Below are positions 25,467 through 34,939 of a stretch of 37,185 nt of DNA, piece after piece. The notes under the pieces were generated by a model. It had not been told where the DNA came from. It did no database searches and saw only the letters and a program-made list of their open reading frames with translations. Source of the stretch: Ignatzschineria sp. (GTDB taxonomy: Bacteria > Pseudomonadota > Gammaproteobacteria > Cardiobacteriales > Wohlfahrtiimonadaceae). The DNA is taken from NCBI GenBank assembly GCA_030151245.1, contig JASLEF010000068.1:1-37185 (forward strand), in the 5' to 3' direction. The translations under genes were made by a program, and so were the position numbers. Every line of letters begins with the position of its first letter. Position 1 is the stretch's first letter.

Positions 25467-25809
25467 ATCATCACTCATTTCGATCATTATCAAGTTATTA
25501 CGCCTTCAATACAGTTTCAATGAAGTATCTCTTCAATATAGACTCCCTACAACTTTAACGTATCGTGAGTGAAGGTCGTAAGAATCGATATAAAGCTTTA
25601 TCTATCTCTCTTGTAAGATAACAAACACCTAAAATAAAAAAGCTCAGAAATAAAAATTTCTGAGCTTTTTTTAAGTTTAAAACTTTCATTTTGAGCAAGA
25701 AAGCATCCTACTCATGAGACTGATACTAAAAAATAATGTTGACCTCGTTTTAGTGATCATCTGTTTTAATCTAAGCGATCACCACATAGATTAAAAATAG
25801 AGCTTATCA
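25467..25809. other. Intergenic region between bfd and bacterioferritin
   Basis: 343 bases between convergent genes. Apart from the strong hairpin at 25637-25670 (listed separately) I see no gene or regulatory element. A 71-codon frame across the bfd end is a shadow. Confidence 0.6.
25637..25670. terminator. Bidirectional terminator between bfd and bfr
   Basis: A perfect 14-bp stem: AAAAAGCTCAGAAA (25637-25650) with TTTCTGAGCTTTTT (25657-25670), loop 6. It runs into T on the plus strand and into A (T on the minus strand) on the other side, so it can serve both convergent genes. Confidence 0.88.
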
Positions 25810-26280
25810 CTATCTCTCTAAATGCTTCTGAAGATAGAGCTCTAACCCCATCAGACCAATGTTCTCTTGTTGAGTCTCAATCCAGTCAATATACTCTTCA
25901 CTCTCATCTAACATTTTCTCCAAAAGATCCCGAGATACATAATCTTGAACCTCTTCAAAATGTGTAATCGCATCGACTAAAACCGTCCGCTTTTGATATT
26001 CACGATCAAGGTCACATTGTAAAATTTCTGGAACATCTTCTCCGATCAGGAGTTTTCCTAACTCTTGTAAGTTGGGCAACCCTTCTAAAAGTAAAATACG
26101 CTCAATCACATCATCCGATTCCTTCATATCTTGAATCGATTTCTTATAAATAGGATGACCTAATTTCTCAATGCCCCAATTCTTCAAAATACGCGCATGA
26201 AGAAAATATTGGTTAATGGAAATCAAATATTGACCCAGCACTTTATTTAAATGTACTAATACTGTACGTTCTATTTTCAT
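25810..26280 (-). CDS. bfr: Bacterioferritin, haem-binding subunit lacking the ferroxidase site
   Basis: A 156-residue bacterioferritin subunit of the ferritin-like fold. By ungapped position against E. coli Bfr, the haem-ligating Met52 is conserved, as are E94 and the general framework (INQYFLHARILKNWG). The di-iron ferroxidase ligands are mostly replaced: E18 by Tyr, E51 by Asp, H54 by Glu, E127 by Ser and H130 by Tyr. It should therefore bind haem for electron entry but not oxidise iron. It follows the other bfr gene on the same strand after 67 bases, probably in one operon, with AGGG upstream of the ATG. Confidence 0.93.
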   Translation of the reverse strand: MKIERTVLVHLNKVLGQYLISINQYFLHARILKNWGIEKLGHPIYKKSIQDMKESDDVIERILLLEGLPNLQELGKLLIGEDVPEILQCDLDREYQKRTVLVDAITHFEEVQDYVSRDLLEKMLDESEEYIDWIETQQENIGLMGLELYLQKHLER

Positions 26281-26347
26281 AATATCTATCCCTTCCCTAA
26301 CTCACTAAGATTCTTACAGCAGATACAGACAATCAACTCTTAAAATC

Positions 26348-26815
26348 TTATGCCAGTTGATCTTGAAGATAGAGTGGAAGTGAGATTGTTTTGATTAGAC
26401 GAAGCTGTTTTTCTAACCAGTGTGCGTGATCTTCTTCTGTATCTTTGAGCTGGACCACTAGCATGTCACGCGTGACATAGTCCTGTTTCTCTTCACAAAG
26501 AGCAATCCCTTTTTTGAGGGCATCACGAACAGATAATTCAAGATTTAAATCACTTTGCAACATCTCTTCAACCGTTGCGCCAATATGAATCTGATCCGGT
26601 ACCATTTTAGGAGTACCTTCTAAGAGTAAAATTCGTGCAATAATCTGTTTTGCATGATCCGTTTCATCATCCATCTCATGGAAAATACGCTCATAGAGTT
26701 TCATGTAACCCCATTCTTCATACATTGATGAGTGAATAAAATATTGATCTCTCGCTGCTAACTCTCCCGCTAATAAAACGTTTAAGTAATCGATAACTTC
26801 TTTATTCCCTTTCAT
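26348..26815 (-). CDS. bfr: Bacterioferritin, ferroxidase subunit lacking the haem methionine
   Basis: A 155-residue bacterioferritin subunit. All ferroxidase ligands are present (E18, E51, H54, E93, E127, H130, corresponding to E18, E51, H54, E94, E127, H130 of E. coli), so it can oxidise and take up iron. The haem ligand Met52 is replaced by Thr52, so it should not bind inter-subunit haem by the usual mode. It is the first gene of the bfr pair. The ATG has AAGGA eight bases upstream. A -10-like TATACT lies at 26866-26871 on the minus strand, with a weak -35. Confidence 0.95.
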   Translation of the reverse strand: MKGNKEVIDYLNVLLAGELAARDQYFIHSSMYEEWGYMKLYERIFHEMDDETDHAKQIIARILLLEGTPKMVPDQIHIGATVEEMLQSDLNLELSVRDALKKGIALCEEKQDYVTRDMLVVQLKDTEEDHAHWLEKQLRLIKTISLPLYLQDQLA

Positions 26816-27229
26816 ATGAATTTCCTTTTTATTGATTCATGAAATTTTATTAAACTAACCTGTACAGTATAGCAATTATTGACCGCATTACGAATCGAGA
26901 TTAATCTCTCTAATCAATATGTTACAAACAAAAATGATTTACAAACACTGATGCAGTTGAATCAATCCAAATCTTAACAATAAACCATTATAAACAGCGG
27001 GTTATAAATCAGAGTGATTAATAGATAGTAATAGCTTACAAATCAGAAGTATTAAATTCTCATAACATAGATCATTATTTAGTCAAAATAATGATTACTA
27101 TATTTGATCTATATGAGCTCTTTTAGAACAAGAAAACCCCATAATCCGATTATATCGGAGATGTTTTTCTCAAAAAAAGGTATCATTTTATTTTCTCCTA
27201 TAAATCATTGTTATGAGTGGATTTTAAAT
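26816..27229. other. Divergent control region between bfr pair and ygiQ
   Basis: 414 bases between divergent genes. It contains a -10-like TATACT (26866-26871, minus strand) for the bfr operon and a 10-bp inverted repeat ATCATTATTT/AAATAATGAT (27071-27080 and 27086-27095, loop 5) upstream of ygiQ. The ygiQ frame stays open leftward to a TTG at 27104, but that part has no family match. Confidence 0.5.
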
Positions 27230-29392
27230 ATGCGTCAATTTGAAGGGGTTAAACCGCTTTTCTCTTATCGTAAATATTGGGCACACCGCTTTGGCGTCGC
27301 CCCGTTTCTTCCCACTTCTCGCGAGGAGATGGATCTTCTAGGTTGGGATAGCTGTGATATTATCTTCGTCACTGGCGATAGCTATATTGATCATCCTAGT
27401 TTTGGAACGGCAATTCTTGGTCGCTTATTAGAAGCCCAAGGATTTCGTGTAGGCGTTATTTCACAACCTGATTGGCGCTCGTCTCATGATTTTGAAAAAC
27501 TAGGGTCCCCCAATCTCTACTTTGCAGTGAATTCCGGCAACATGGATTCAATGGTCAACCACTATACAGCGGATCGTAAAATTCGTCGTAATGACGCATA
27601 TACTGCTGGTGATGTGAATGGTAAACGCCCTGATCGTGCGGTCATCGTCTATACTCAAAAATTAAGAGAGATTGCCGCCTTTAAGGAGATTCCTATTGTT
27701 ATTGGCGGTATTGAAGCTTCTCTTCGCCGCGTGGCACATTATGACTACTGGTCTGAAACTATTCGCCGTTCAGTACTAATTGATAGCGCTGCTGATATGC
27801 TTCTTTTTGGAAATGGCGAACGTTCTATTACCGAATTAAGTCATCGCTTAGCCGCCGGGGAAACGATCCATAACATTACCGATATTCGAGGATCTTCACT
27901 CATCCGCCCTCATGCTAAACACCATTTTGATCGCCATGAATTAGACTCAACTCACTTTGATCACGTTGGCAAAATTGATCCTTACATTAATCCTTACGGT
28001 ACCGTTACCGCCAAAGATTGTGAAACAAATGTTGCACTTGAGGCCCCTACTGAAGCGCAAGCAAAGTCGACGCTTAAAAGTGAAAATATTAGCCGTACAG
28101 ATCTTACCATTCGTTTACCAAGCTTTGAGGATGTTTCATCAACGCCGAGTCTCTATGCGCATGCTAGCCGAATTTTACATCTAGAAACTAACCCCTTTAA
28201 TGCGCGCCCCATGGTGCAACAACATGGTGACTTAGATGTCTGGATCAATCCTCCCCCGATTCCTCTCTCGACAGAGGAGATGGATGCTGTTTTTGCACTA
28301 CCTTTTGAAAGAGCCCCTCACCCAAGCTATGGGGATGCTCATATTGCTGCGTGGGAGATGATTAAACACTCGGTTAATATTATGCGAGGTTGCTTCGGGG
28401 GCTGTACTTTCTGCTCCATTACAGAACATGAAGGACGAATTATTCAGAGCCGTTCAGAGAAATCTGTTCTCAATGAGATTAAAGAGATCCGAGATAGAGA
28501 TCCAAGCTTCAAAGGCTATATCTCAGATCTCGGCGGTCCGACGGCTAATATGTATCGTTTAGCTTGTAAAGATCCCAATATTGAAAAACATTGCCGTAAA
28601 CTCTCTTGTGTTTTTCCTGGTATTTGTCAAAACCTCAATACAGATCATCAACCGCTCATCAATCTCTATCAAAAAGCAAGAGAGATTGATGGGATTAAAC
28701 GTATTCATATTGCCTCTGGCGTTCGCTATGATCTTGCTGCACAATCACCTGAATATATTAAAGAGCTTGTTACCCATCATGTGGGAGGTTATCTGAAAAT
28801 TGCGCCTGAGCATACAGAAGAAGGGCCTCTTTCAAAAATGATGAAGCCATCCATGAAAGCTTATGATGAATTTAAAGTCCTGTTTGACAAATATTCTAAA
28901 GAGGCAGGAAAAGAGCAATATCTCATTCCCTACTTTATTGCTGCCCATCCCGGCACAACGGATGAGGATATGCTTAATCTCGCATTATGGCTGAAAAAAC
29001 ATGATCTTCGCGCGGATCAGGTTCAAGCTTTTATGCCAACGCCGATGTCGGTGGCAACGGCAATGTACTATTCTGAACGCAATCCTCTCAAACCTATTCG
29101 CCGAAACTCAGAACAGGTCGGAACGGCGAAGAGTCTTAAGCGTAGACAACTCCATAAAGCCTTCTTACGATATCATGATCCAAATAACTGGCCATTGCTA
29201 AGACAAGAACTCCGCTATATGGGACGAGCAGATCTGATTGGATCTGGAAAAGAAGCGCTGATTCCTGCTGAAAGCCGTAGAGAACGTGGAAAACAAAGTA
29301 CAAATCAAAAAAATCGCCACCCACGCTCACAACGATTTACAACCAACTATCAGGGTATTGCAAGACATAAAAAATCTCGTAATAAGCCATAA
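27230..29392 (+). CDS. ygiQ: YgiQ-family radical SAM protein
   Basis: A 720-residue radical SAM protein of the YgiQ family, conserved in bacteria but without an established reaction. The cluster-binding CxxxCxxC is C388, C392 and C395 (MRGCFGGCTFCS). The N-terminal domain carries the family blocks APFLPTSREEMDLLGWDSCDI and HPSFGTAILGRLLEAQGF, and GGIEASLRRVAHYDYW. The C-terminal tail is basic and low complexity. The frame is open upstream to 27104 and offers an ATG at 27113, but alignment to E. coli YgiQ places the start near MRQFEGVKPLFSYRKYW, so the ATG at 27230 is preferred; its ribosome site (GAGTGGA) is weak. A strong terminator follows. Confidence 0.9.
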   Translation: MRQFEGVKPLFSYRKYWAHRFGVAPFLPTSREEMDLLGWDSCDIIFVTGDSYIDHPSFGTAILGRLLEAQGFRVGVISQPDWRSSHDFEKLGSPNLYFAVNSGNMDSMVNHYTADRKIRRNDAYTAGDVNGKRPDRAVIVYTQKLREIAAFKEIPIVIGGIEASLRRVAHYDYWSETIRRSVLIDSAADMLLFGNGERSITELSHRLAAGETIHNITDIRGSSLIRPHAKHHFDRHELDSTHFDHVGKIDPYINPYGTVTAKDCETNVALEAPTEAQAKSTLKSENISRTDLTIRLPSFEDVSSTPSLYAHASRILHLETNPFNARPMVQQHGDLDVWINPPPIPLSTEEMDAVFALPFERAPHPSYGDAHIAAWEMIKHSVNIMRGCFGGCTFCSITEHEGRIIQSRSEKSVLNEIKEIRDRDPSFKGYISDLGGPTANMYRLACKDPNIEKHCRKLSCVFPGICQNLNTDHQPLINLYQKAREIDGIKRIHIASGVRYDLAAQSPEYIKELVTHHVGGYLKIAPEHTEEGPLSKMMKPSMKAYDEFKVLFDKYSKEAGKEQYLIPYFIAAHPGTTDEDMLNLALWLKKHDLRADQVQAFMPTPMSVATAMYYSERNPLKPIRRNSEQVGTAKSLKRRQLHKAFLRYHDPNNWPLLRQELRYMGRADLIGSGKEALIPAESRRERGKQSTNQKNRHPRSQRFTTNYQGIARHKKSRNKP

Positions 29393-29426
29393 TAAATATC
29401 ACCATGAGCATCACAAATAGATAGCA

Positions 29427-29462
29427 AAAAGCCCTTTCATTTCATACTCTGAAAGGGCTTTT
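29427..29462 (+). terminator. Rho-independent terminator after ygiQ
   Basis: AAAAGCCCTTTCA (29427-29439) pairs perfectly with TGAAAGGGCTTTT (29450-29462), a 13-bp stem with a 10-base loop. It lies about 35 bases after the stop. Confidence 0.92.
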
Positions 29463-29541
29463 ATTGTTTATGACTACTTAACAAGCTCATTAGATCATTG
29501 ATCTATTCATCAACATCATAAAATATAATGAGATAATTAAC

Positions 29542-29644
<103 letters not shown>

Positions 29645-29826
29645 ATAGTTAATTATTAACTCATTAGTAGAGAGATTAGAGTCGATTCAATATTCAAACA
29701 ATATCTAAAACCCCATCCCGAAAAACCATTAGAAACGGAATCATTGCCTAAATTATCCGTAATCAAAAAATCCCTTCCAAAACAGACTTTTATCCCCATA
29801 CATCACAACGGGTGCTGATTAAATAT

Positions 29827-30180
29827 TTAATCCAATGATCCATCTGATTCGGTGAGATCCACCATTTTTGCATCGGGTGCATTTTTAGCGACTGAAACGA
29901 TACCATTATCTCGACCAGATTCTGTTTTATAGCTTTGACTCGTTCCAATCACTTGTCCGTTTGTTGCTTTAAGATTAAATGAAAACTTGCCACCATCTGA
30001 AGTTTTCTTCTCATAACGATTCATATCTGCGGCATTCTTTTGAACCGAAGCAATCCCTTTATGGCAGTTGGCCTTTGTCGTATATCCTTCGCTACCGAGA
30101 ATAATTTCTCCATTCCTAGCTTTTAAACGAAAATAGAATTCTTTGTTTTTTGCTAAAAATATTTCAAACTTACCACTCAT
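29827..30180 (-). CDS. YegP-family protein (DUF1508 tandem repeat)
   Basis: A 117-residue protein of two DUF1508 repeats, each about 48 residues, of the form F..FLKA.NG..I..S..Y.....C/R..GI.SV..NA. Repeat 1 spans about 5-53 and repeat 2 about 63-112. The E. coli homologue YegP is a small soluble protein without a firm function; reports on this family stop at structure. The ATG has TGGAGG six bases upstream, a very strong ribosome site, and a near-consensus promoter lies upstream, so it is likely well expressed. Confidence 0.9.
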   Translation of the reverse strand: MSGKFEIFLAKNKEFYFRLKARNGEIILGSEGYTTKANCHKGIASVQKNAADMNRYEKKTSDGGKFSFNLKATNGQVIGTSQSYKTESGRDNGIVSVAKNAPDAKMVDLTESDGSLD

Positions 30181-30272
30181 AGGAACCTCCAGGGTTTCAA
30201 AACGATATTGATTGTTTTAGCTTAAAAGTCGCGACAATTTTCTACAGAAGCGCCACTGATTGATCTACTTCA

Positions 30273-30301
30273 ATTATAAAATGAAGATCTATATAATTCA
30301 A
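30273..30301 (-). promoter_or_regulatory. Near-consensus sigma-70 promoter of the YegP-like gene
   Basis: On the minus strand TTGAAT (30296-30301), a 17-base spacer, then a perfect TATAAT (30273-30278). The leader to the ATG at 30180 would be about 85 bases. Confidence 0.75.
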
Positions 30302-30535
30302 ATTAAGTATTAATACTTATTAAAATATCAAGATAAAACTATAACTGTAAATCACCTATTGTTAGTGATTGGTCATTAATAATTGATTAACCTCTATTAA
30401 AACTCTATTAAAAAACCATTTCAAAACAGAATTCTACCTAAAAATATTAGACATTTTTTCTTATTTACCTGTCAACAATGATTATAAATACTCTTCAAGA
30501 CCATGAGTATCATCCTATCGAATCATCAAAATATA

Positions 30536-30569
30536 AAAAACTCCTTACTTAAAATAGTCAGGAGTTTTT
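30536..30569 (-). terminator. Terminator after asd
   Basis: AAAAACTCCT (30536-30545) pairs with AGGAGTTTTT (30560-30569) around a 14-base loop. On the minus strand it ends in six T. It lies about 40 bases beyond the asd stop. Confidence 0.82.
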
Positions 30570-30610
30570 CTAGTTAATCATCTCGCTCAATACAAGAGGA
30601 TCTGCAGTAT

Positions 30611-31735
30611 TTATAACGATTCTTCTCGTTCTAACAAAATATTGAGCATGCGGCGAAGCGGTTCTGCCGCGCCCCAAAGAAGCTGATCGCCTACAGTAAA
30701 TGCATTAAGATATTCAGGTCCCATATTCATCTTACGAAGGCGTCCCACTGGAATCGTCATTGTTCCTGATGTCGCCGCCGGCGTTAATTCTTGCATCGTA
30801 ATATCACGGTGATTAGGAACGACTTTTACCCAACGGTTACTCTCTTTGATCATCGCTTCAATATCCGCAAGCGGTACATCACGATTAAGTTTTAACGTTA
30901 GACCTTGTGAGTGACAGCGCATTGCGCCCACACGGACACAGGTTCCATCAATCGGGACCTGTTTCTCTAATTGAAGAAGTTTGTTACTCTCCGCCATCGC
31001 TTTCCACTCTTCACGGCTTTGTCCATTTTCAAGCTCTGAGTCAATCCATGGAATTAAACTTCCTGCAAGTGGTGCGCCAAAGCGTGCTTTTGGATATTGA
31101 TCCGTCGAAAATGAATCAGTAATCATCTGATCAATTTCTAAAATGCTTTTTGCCGGGTTATAAAGATCTTTACTCACTAACCCATGAATCGCCCCCATTT
31201 GCTCCAAAAGCTCTTTCATATTTTGCGCACCAGCCCCTGATGCTGACTGATAAGTCATTGATGTCGCCCAATCCACCAACCCCTCTTTAAAGAGCGATCC
31301 TAAAGCCATCAACATTAAACTCACCGTACAGTTTCCACCGATAAAGTTCTTCACACCTTTATCGATACTTTTATCAATAATGTCACGATTAACAGGATCT
31401 AAGATAATCATCGCATCATCATTCATACGAAGCGATGATGCCGCATCAATCCAGTAGCCATTCCACCCGGTTGCACGAAGCTTTTCAAATACTGCCGAAG
31501 TATAATCCCCGCCCTGGCAACTGATAATAATATCTTGTGCATTTAATGCATCAATATCAAATGCATCCTTGAGTGTCGCTTCATAACTTCCCGTTACAAC
31601 AGGCGCTTCACCACCGGCATTTGAGGTTGAGAAAAAGGTGGTGTGAATGCCTGCAAAATCATTTTCTGTAATCATTCGATCCATTAAGACTGAACCAACC
31701 ATTCCACGCCAACCGATTAAACCCAACTTTTTCAT
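30611..31735 (-). CDS. asd: Aspartate-semialdehyde dehydrogenase
   Basis: A 374-residue NADPH-dependent enzyme making aspartate semialdehyde from aspartyl phosphate, the branch point to lysine, diaminopimelate, threonine and methionine. The cofactor motif GWRGMVGS is at 8-15. The nucleophile is Cys136 in GGNCTVSLML, and the general-base region RVGAMRCHSQ is present. Length fits the gammaproteobacterial type (E. coli 367). AAGGG lies before the ATG. It lies downstream of leuB on the same strand, as in Pseudomonas, though 390 bases separate the two here. Confidence 0.96.
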   Translation of the reverse strand: MKKLGLIGWRGMVGSVLMDRMITENDFAGIHTTFFSTSNAGGEAPVVTGSYEATLKDAFDIDALNAQDIIISCQGGDYTSAVFEKLRATGWNGYWIDAASSLRMNDDAMIILDPVNRDIIDKSIDKGVKNFIGGNCTVSLMLMALGSLFKEGLVDWATSMTYQSASGAGAQNMKELLEQMGAIHGLVSKDLYNPAKSILEIDQMITDSFSTDQYPKARFGAPLAGSLIPWIDSELENGQSREEWKAMAESNKLLQLEKQVPIDGTCVRVGAMRCHSQGLTLKLNRDVPLADIEAMIKESNRWVKVVPNHRDITMQELTPAATSGTMTIPVGRLRKMNMGPEYLNAFTVGDQLLWGAAEPLRRMLNILLEREESL

Positions 31736-32125
31736 GCTCTACCCTTTAAAATATCTTTAAAATATTTTTTCAATATATGATTTATCGTTTTTACTAATGT
31801 CTGTGATCAAACACAGAATTATCTTTTTTAAAATGTTACAACAATATTCTCATCACAACATCTTTATCGCAATTACTACTGATTTCTCAGAGTTCCTCAC
31901 ATATGAGAAGCCCTTTTTCTCAAGTAATCCTCTACAAAATCAAACAAGACTTCATGGATGGGTGATACAGAAAGTCTTGAATGTTTCACTAAACGGGGCA
32001 GACTTTAACTACTCGTTTACTCATTTGAAAAAACCTTAAGCCCTTTCAAATAACATTTATTGCCTGTTTGAGATCTGTAAAACAGGCAATATTGTTTTTA
32101 ATAAAGTACTACTTTCTACTTTAAA
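31736..32125. other. Intergenic region between leuB and asd
   Basis: 390 bases without a supported gene. An 80-codon plus-strand frame (31797-32039) has no ribosome site and no recognised product, although it ends just before a hairpin. No riboswitch-like structure was recognised ahead of asd. Confidence 0.5.
32059..32090. terminator. Hairpin downstream of leuB
   Basis: ATTGCCTGTTT (32059-32069) pairs with AAACAGGCAAT (32080-32090), loop 10. It lies about 36 bases after the leuB stop on the minus strand, with a modest T-run on the plus side; likely the leuB terminator, but orientation is uncertain. Confidence 0.6.
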
Positions 32126-33196
32126 TTAAGCATTAAGTGCTGCTAATACCGCTTCACCCATTGCCTGACAACCAATAATACTCTCATCTTTAGTTGCAAT
32201 ATCTTTTGTGCGTAACCCCTGACTTAAGACGCTCTTCACAGCGTTTTCAATCTCATCTGCAATATCACTACGATCAAAGCTGTAACGGAACATCATCGCC
32301 ACCGATAGAATCGTTGCTAAGGGATTTGCAATATCCTTACCCGCGATATCAGGCGCTGAACCATGAATAGGTTCAAAAAGACCTTTGTTATTCTCATCTA
32401 AAGATGCCGATGGCAACATTCCAATGGAACCTGTTAACATCGAGGCTTCATCAGATAAGATATCACCAAAAATATTCCCCGTTAGCATCACATCAAATTG
32501 TTTTGGCGCACGTACTAACTGCATTGCAGCATTATCAACTAATAGATGCGTTAACTCTACATCAGGATATTCCTTCGATACTTCCGTGACAACATCACGC
32601 CATAATTGAGTAGCTTCCAACACATTCATCTTGTCAATCGAGCAGAGACGTTTATCTCGTTTTTGCGCCGCTTGAAAGGCAACATGCGCAATACGACGAA
32701 TTTCTGATTCAGAATAGATCATCGTATTAAAGCCAACACGCTCTCCGTCACGCTCTTCAATCCCTCGAGGTTGACCAAAATAGATATCACCGGTCAGTTC
32801 CCGAACGATCATAATATCTAAACCCGCAACGAGCTCATCTTTCAAACTTGACGCATGAGATAGCTCTTTAAATACCTGTGCAGGACGAAGATTTGCAAAG
32901 AGGTTAAGCTCCTTACGGATCGCCAATAATCCTTGTTCAGGACGAATATTTCTAGGAAGCGCATCATATTTAGGGCCTCCTACAGATCCTAATAAGATCG
33001 CATCAGCAGCTTTTGCTTTTTCGAGGGTTTCAGCAGGAAAAGGATGACCGGTTTCATCAACAGCGATCCCCCCAATTAGCGCGCGATCAATGGAGATGTT
33101 AAGCGCATGTTTTTTCGCTACAAAATCCAAAACTTTTTCCGCTTGTCCTACAATTTCAGGACCAATCCCGTCACCTGCTAAAATTAATACTTTCAT
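32126..33196 (-). CDS. leuB: 3-Isopropylmalate dehydrogenase
   Basis: A 356-residue NAD- and metal-dependent decarboxylating dehydrogenase of leucine synthesis, turning 3-isopropylmalate into 2-oxoisocaproate. Family blocks include LAGDGIGPEIV, AILLGSVGGPKYD, IRPEQGLLAIRKELNLFANLRP, ELTGDIYFGQPRG, the metal-binding NIFGDILSDEASML and EPIHGSAPDIAGKDIANPLA. GGAGAG precedes the ATG by about nine bases. leuA, leuC and leuD are not in the window, so the pathway genes are at least partly separated. Confidence 0.97.
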   Translation of the reverse strand: MKVLILAGDGIGPEIVGQAEKVLDFVAKKHALNISIDRALIGGIAVDETGHPFPAETLEKAKAADAILLGSVGGPKYDALPRNIRPEQGLLAIRKELNLFANLRPAQVFKELSHASSLKDELVAGLDIMIVRELTGDIYFGQPRGIEERDGERVGFNTMIYSESEIRRIAHVAFQAAQKRDKRLCSIDKMNVLEATQLWRDVVTEVSKEYPDVELTHLLVDNAAMQLVRAPKQFDVMLTGNIFGDILSDEASMLTGSIGMLPSASLDENNKGLFEPIHGSAPDIAGKDIANPLATILSVAMMFRYSFDRSDIADEIENAVKSVLSQGLRTKDIATKDESIIGCQAMGEAVLAALNA

Positions 33197-33413
33197 TAAA
33201 AGAACTCTCCAGATCTCAAGTTCATGAGCAATACTTCATCCTCAAAGTACCCGACAATATTGCTCGGTTTTTCTCATCATGCTCGACAAAGCATGAACCC
33301 ATTGATCAATATACGAGATCGCCCCGGAAAATCCTAGCGCCATTTGGTCAATTTGTTGTCAACTCTTATTTTTCTCAATTAAAATGCCCCAATCTGCGAT
33401 CTCTTTCTTCCCC

Positions 33414-34610
33414 TTACACGCTCTTTTTCTTACGAAAAAAGAAGAGGAATACAACTAATAATAAGCAAGCATTTAAAAAATACCCAATAAAGATCGTATC
33501 GTACGTCCCCGTTAAATCATATAAAAGTCCTAGTAATGTCGGAATAAAGGCAGCAAAACAATATCCTCCAAAAAGCATCATTGCCGTCCAACTCGCGACG
33601 GCATTCCCATCATCAACCTCGTAAAATGGTAGTAACATTGTAATTGCAAATAATCCCGCACTAACAAGACAACCTAATATTGCCACCACGATGTAGAGAA
33701 GAATCAAATTATCATTTAGCATAAATAAGATTGCCGCCCCTATAATGACAATGAATACCGAACAGATACTTGTCGATTTAAGCCCCATTCTAATGACAAT
33801 AATAGGAATGAAAAAGCCCCCAAGCATTCCATTAAATATCGATAAGTTTAATAAGAAATTTGCATGAAAAACTGAAACACCCTTCTCGATTAAAAAAGGC
33901 AGTAACCAAGTGACATTCGTATAGAAAAGTCCCGATTGTAAACCAAAGCAAGCGATCAACATCCAAGCTCTTGGCTGATTCCACGGCATCTTTGCCTTCG
34001 GCGCATTTAAAGAGACATTTCCCCCTGTTTTAAACAGATAAAACGCAGCCCAAATTCCTGAAACAGCTAAAACAGGTAATGCCCAGAACTCTAGAGTAAT
34101 TGTCCAATCCCATTGCAAATATTGATTCAAAACAGAACTACTCAAGGACCCTAAAACACCACTGATACTAATCCCAAAAGTGTAAAAGATCATGCCGGTA
34201 TTGCTACGTTTTTTAAAATGGTGTTTGACATAGCCTGATAGTAAAGGACCTGCAATCGCTATTCCTATCCCCATTAAAAAGGAAGAAAAAAATAGTAAAA
34301 AAACATTCTCAAAGTAGCTACGCGTCATAGTGGAGATCGCAATTAAGAAGAGACTCATCGTAATAACTCTCTCCATCCCAAAACGATTACTTAAGGGAGC
34401 TGCTGCAAGTGCGAAAATCCCCATACAGATAATAGGTATCGTCACTAATAAACTGACAACAGCACTTGATAAATCAAGCCCAGCTGCAATATCACTCATG
34501 ACCGGGCCCAATGAGGTTAACGTCACCCGCAATGAGGCTGCAGCTAAAAACACCAACCAGAAACATGCCAGAGGCACCACATATTGGTTCTGTTTCTCAA
34601 CTTGGTCCAT
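33414..34610 (-). CDS. MFS transporter, CynX/NimT-like
   Basis: A 398-residue, twelve-helix major facilitator transporter. The LTSLGPVMSDIAAGLDLSSAVVSLLVTIPI opening and the PLSNRFGMERV loop (cytoplasmic A-like motif) resemble the CynX/NimT cyanate/nitroimidazole transporter branch, whose substrates are mostly unknown. The frame is open to a TTG 28 codons upstream, giving an unlikely charged extension; the ATG at 34610 has AGAGGA seven bases before it and is chosen. No substrate clue comes from the neighbours (leuB, dut). Confidence 0.85.
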   Translation of the reverse strand: MDQVEKQNQYVVPLACFWLVFLAAASLRVTLTSLGPVMSDIAAGLDLSSAVVSLLVTIPIICMGIFALAAAPLSNRFGMERVITMSLFLIAISTMTRSYFENVFLLFFSSFLMGIGIAIAGPLLSGYVKHHFKKRSNTGMIFYTFGISISGVLGSLSSSVLNQYLQWDWTITLEFWALPVLAVSGIWAAFYLFKTGGNVSLNAPKAKMPWNQPRAWMLIACFGLQSGLFYTNVTWLLPFLIEKGVSVFHANFLLNLSIFNGMLGGFFIPIIVIRMGLKSTSICSVFIVIIGAAILFMLNDNLILLYIVVAILGCLVSAGLFAITMLLPFYEVDDGNAVASWTAMMLFGGYCFAAFIPTLLGLLYDLTGTYDTIFIGYFLNACLLLVVFLFFFRKKKSV

Positions 34611-34939
34611 ATTATCTTCCTCTCTTTTTTTGCGATCTAGCATCCATTTTTCTCTGCTCTTTACCCATTCCAAAACAATTCCCAGAGAATTCAAGTCCTC
34701 AAATATGGTTATAAATTACCTTTCTCCTTAGAAATTTTATTTATAACTATGCTCACCCTCTTTTACTCATACCAGATGATCATTCATAAAGCTCTCAAAT
34801 CTACTTTTACAAATGCTTAAAGATTCTCATAATAAAGCGCTTTCTCCTTACTCAAGAAAAAGCGCCTTTTAAATACACTACCACAGGCTATTTCTGATCT
34901 CTATTTAAATTCATTGAACATCAATAGAGGGTTTCTTAA
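34611..34939. other. Intergenic region between MFS gene and dut
   Basis: 329 bases with no gene. A short GCGCTTT/AAAGCGC inverted repeat (34837-34843 and 34859-34865) about 75 bases after the dut stop may act as its terminator, but it is weak. No strong promoter was identified for the MFS gene. Confidence 0.45.

Larger units (their letters stand above)
30181..30610. other. Intergenic region between YegP-like gene and asd
   Basis: 430 bases without a gene. It holds the YegP promoter (30273-30301) and the asd terminator (30536-30569). The middle, about 30310-30530, is AT-rich with nothing recognised. Confidence 0.6.

Noticed and set aside
31797..32039. An 80-codon plus-strand frame between leuB and asd
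   Set aside because: No ribosome site, no recognised family. The hairpin just after it is better explained as the leuB terminator, though a real small gene cannot be fully excluded.
33414..34694. Longer MFS protein starting at the TTG at 34694
   Set aside because: The extension is charged, lacks a ribosome site, and the ATG at 34610 has a strong one.
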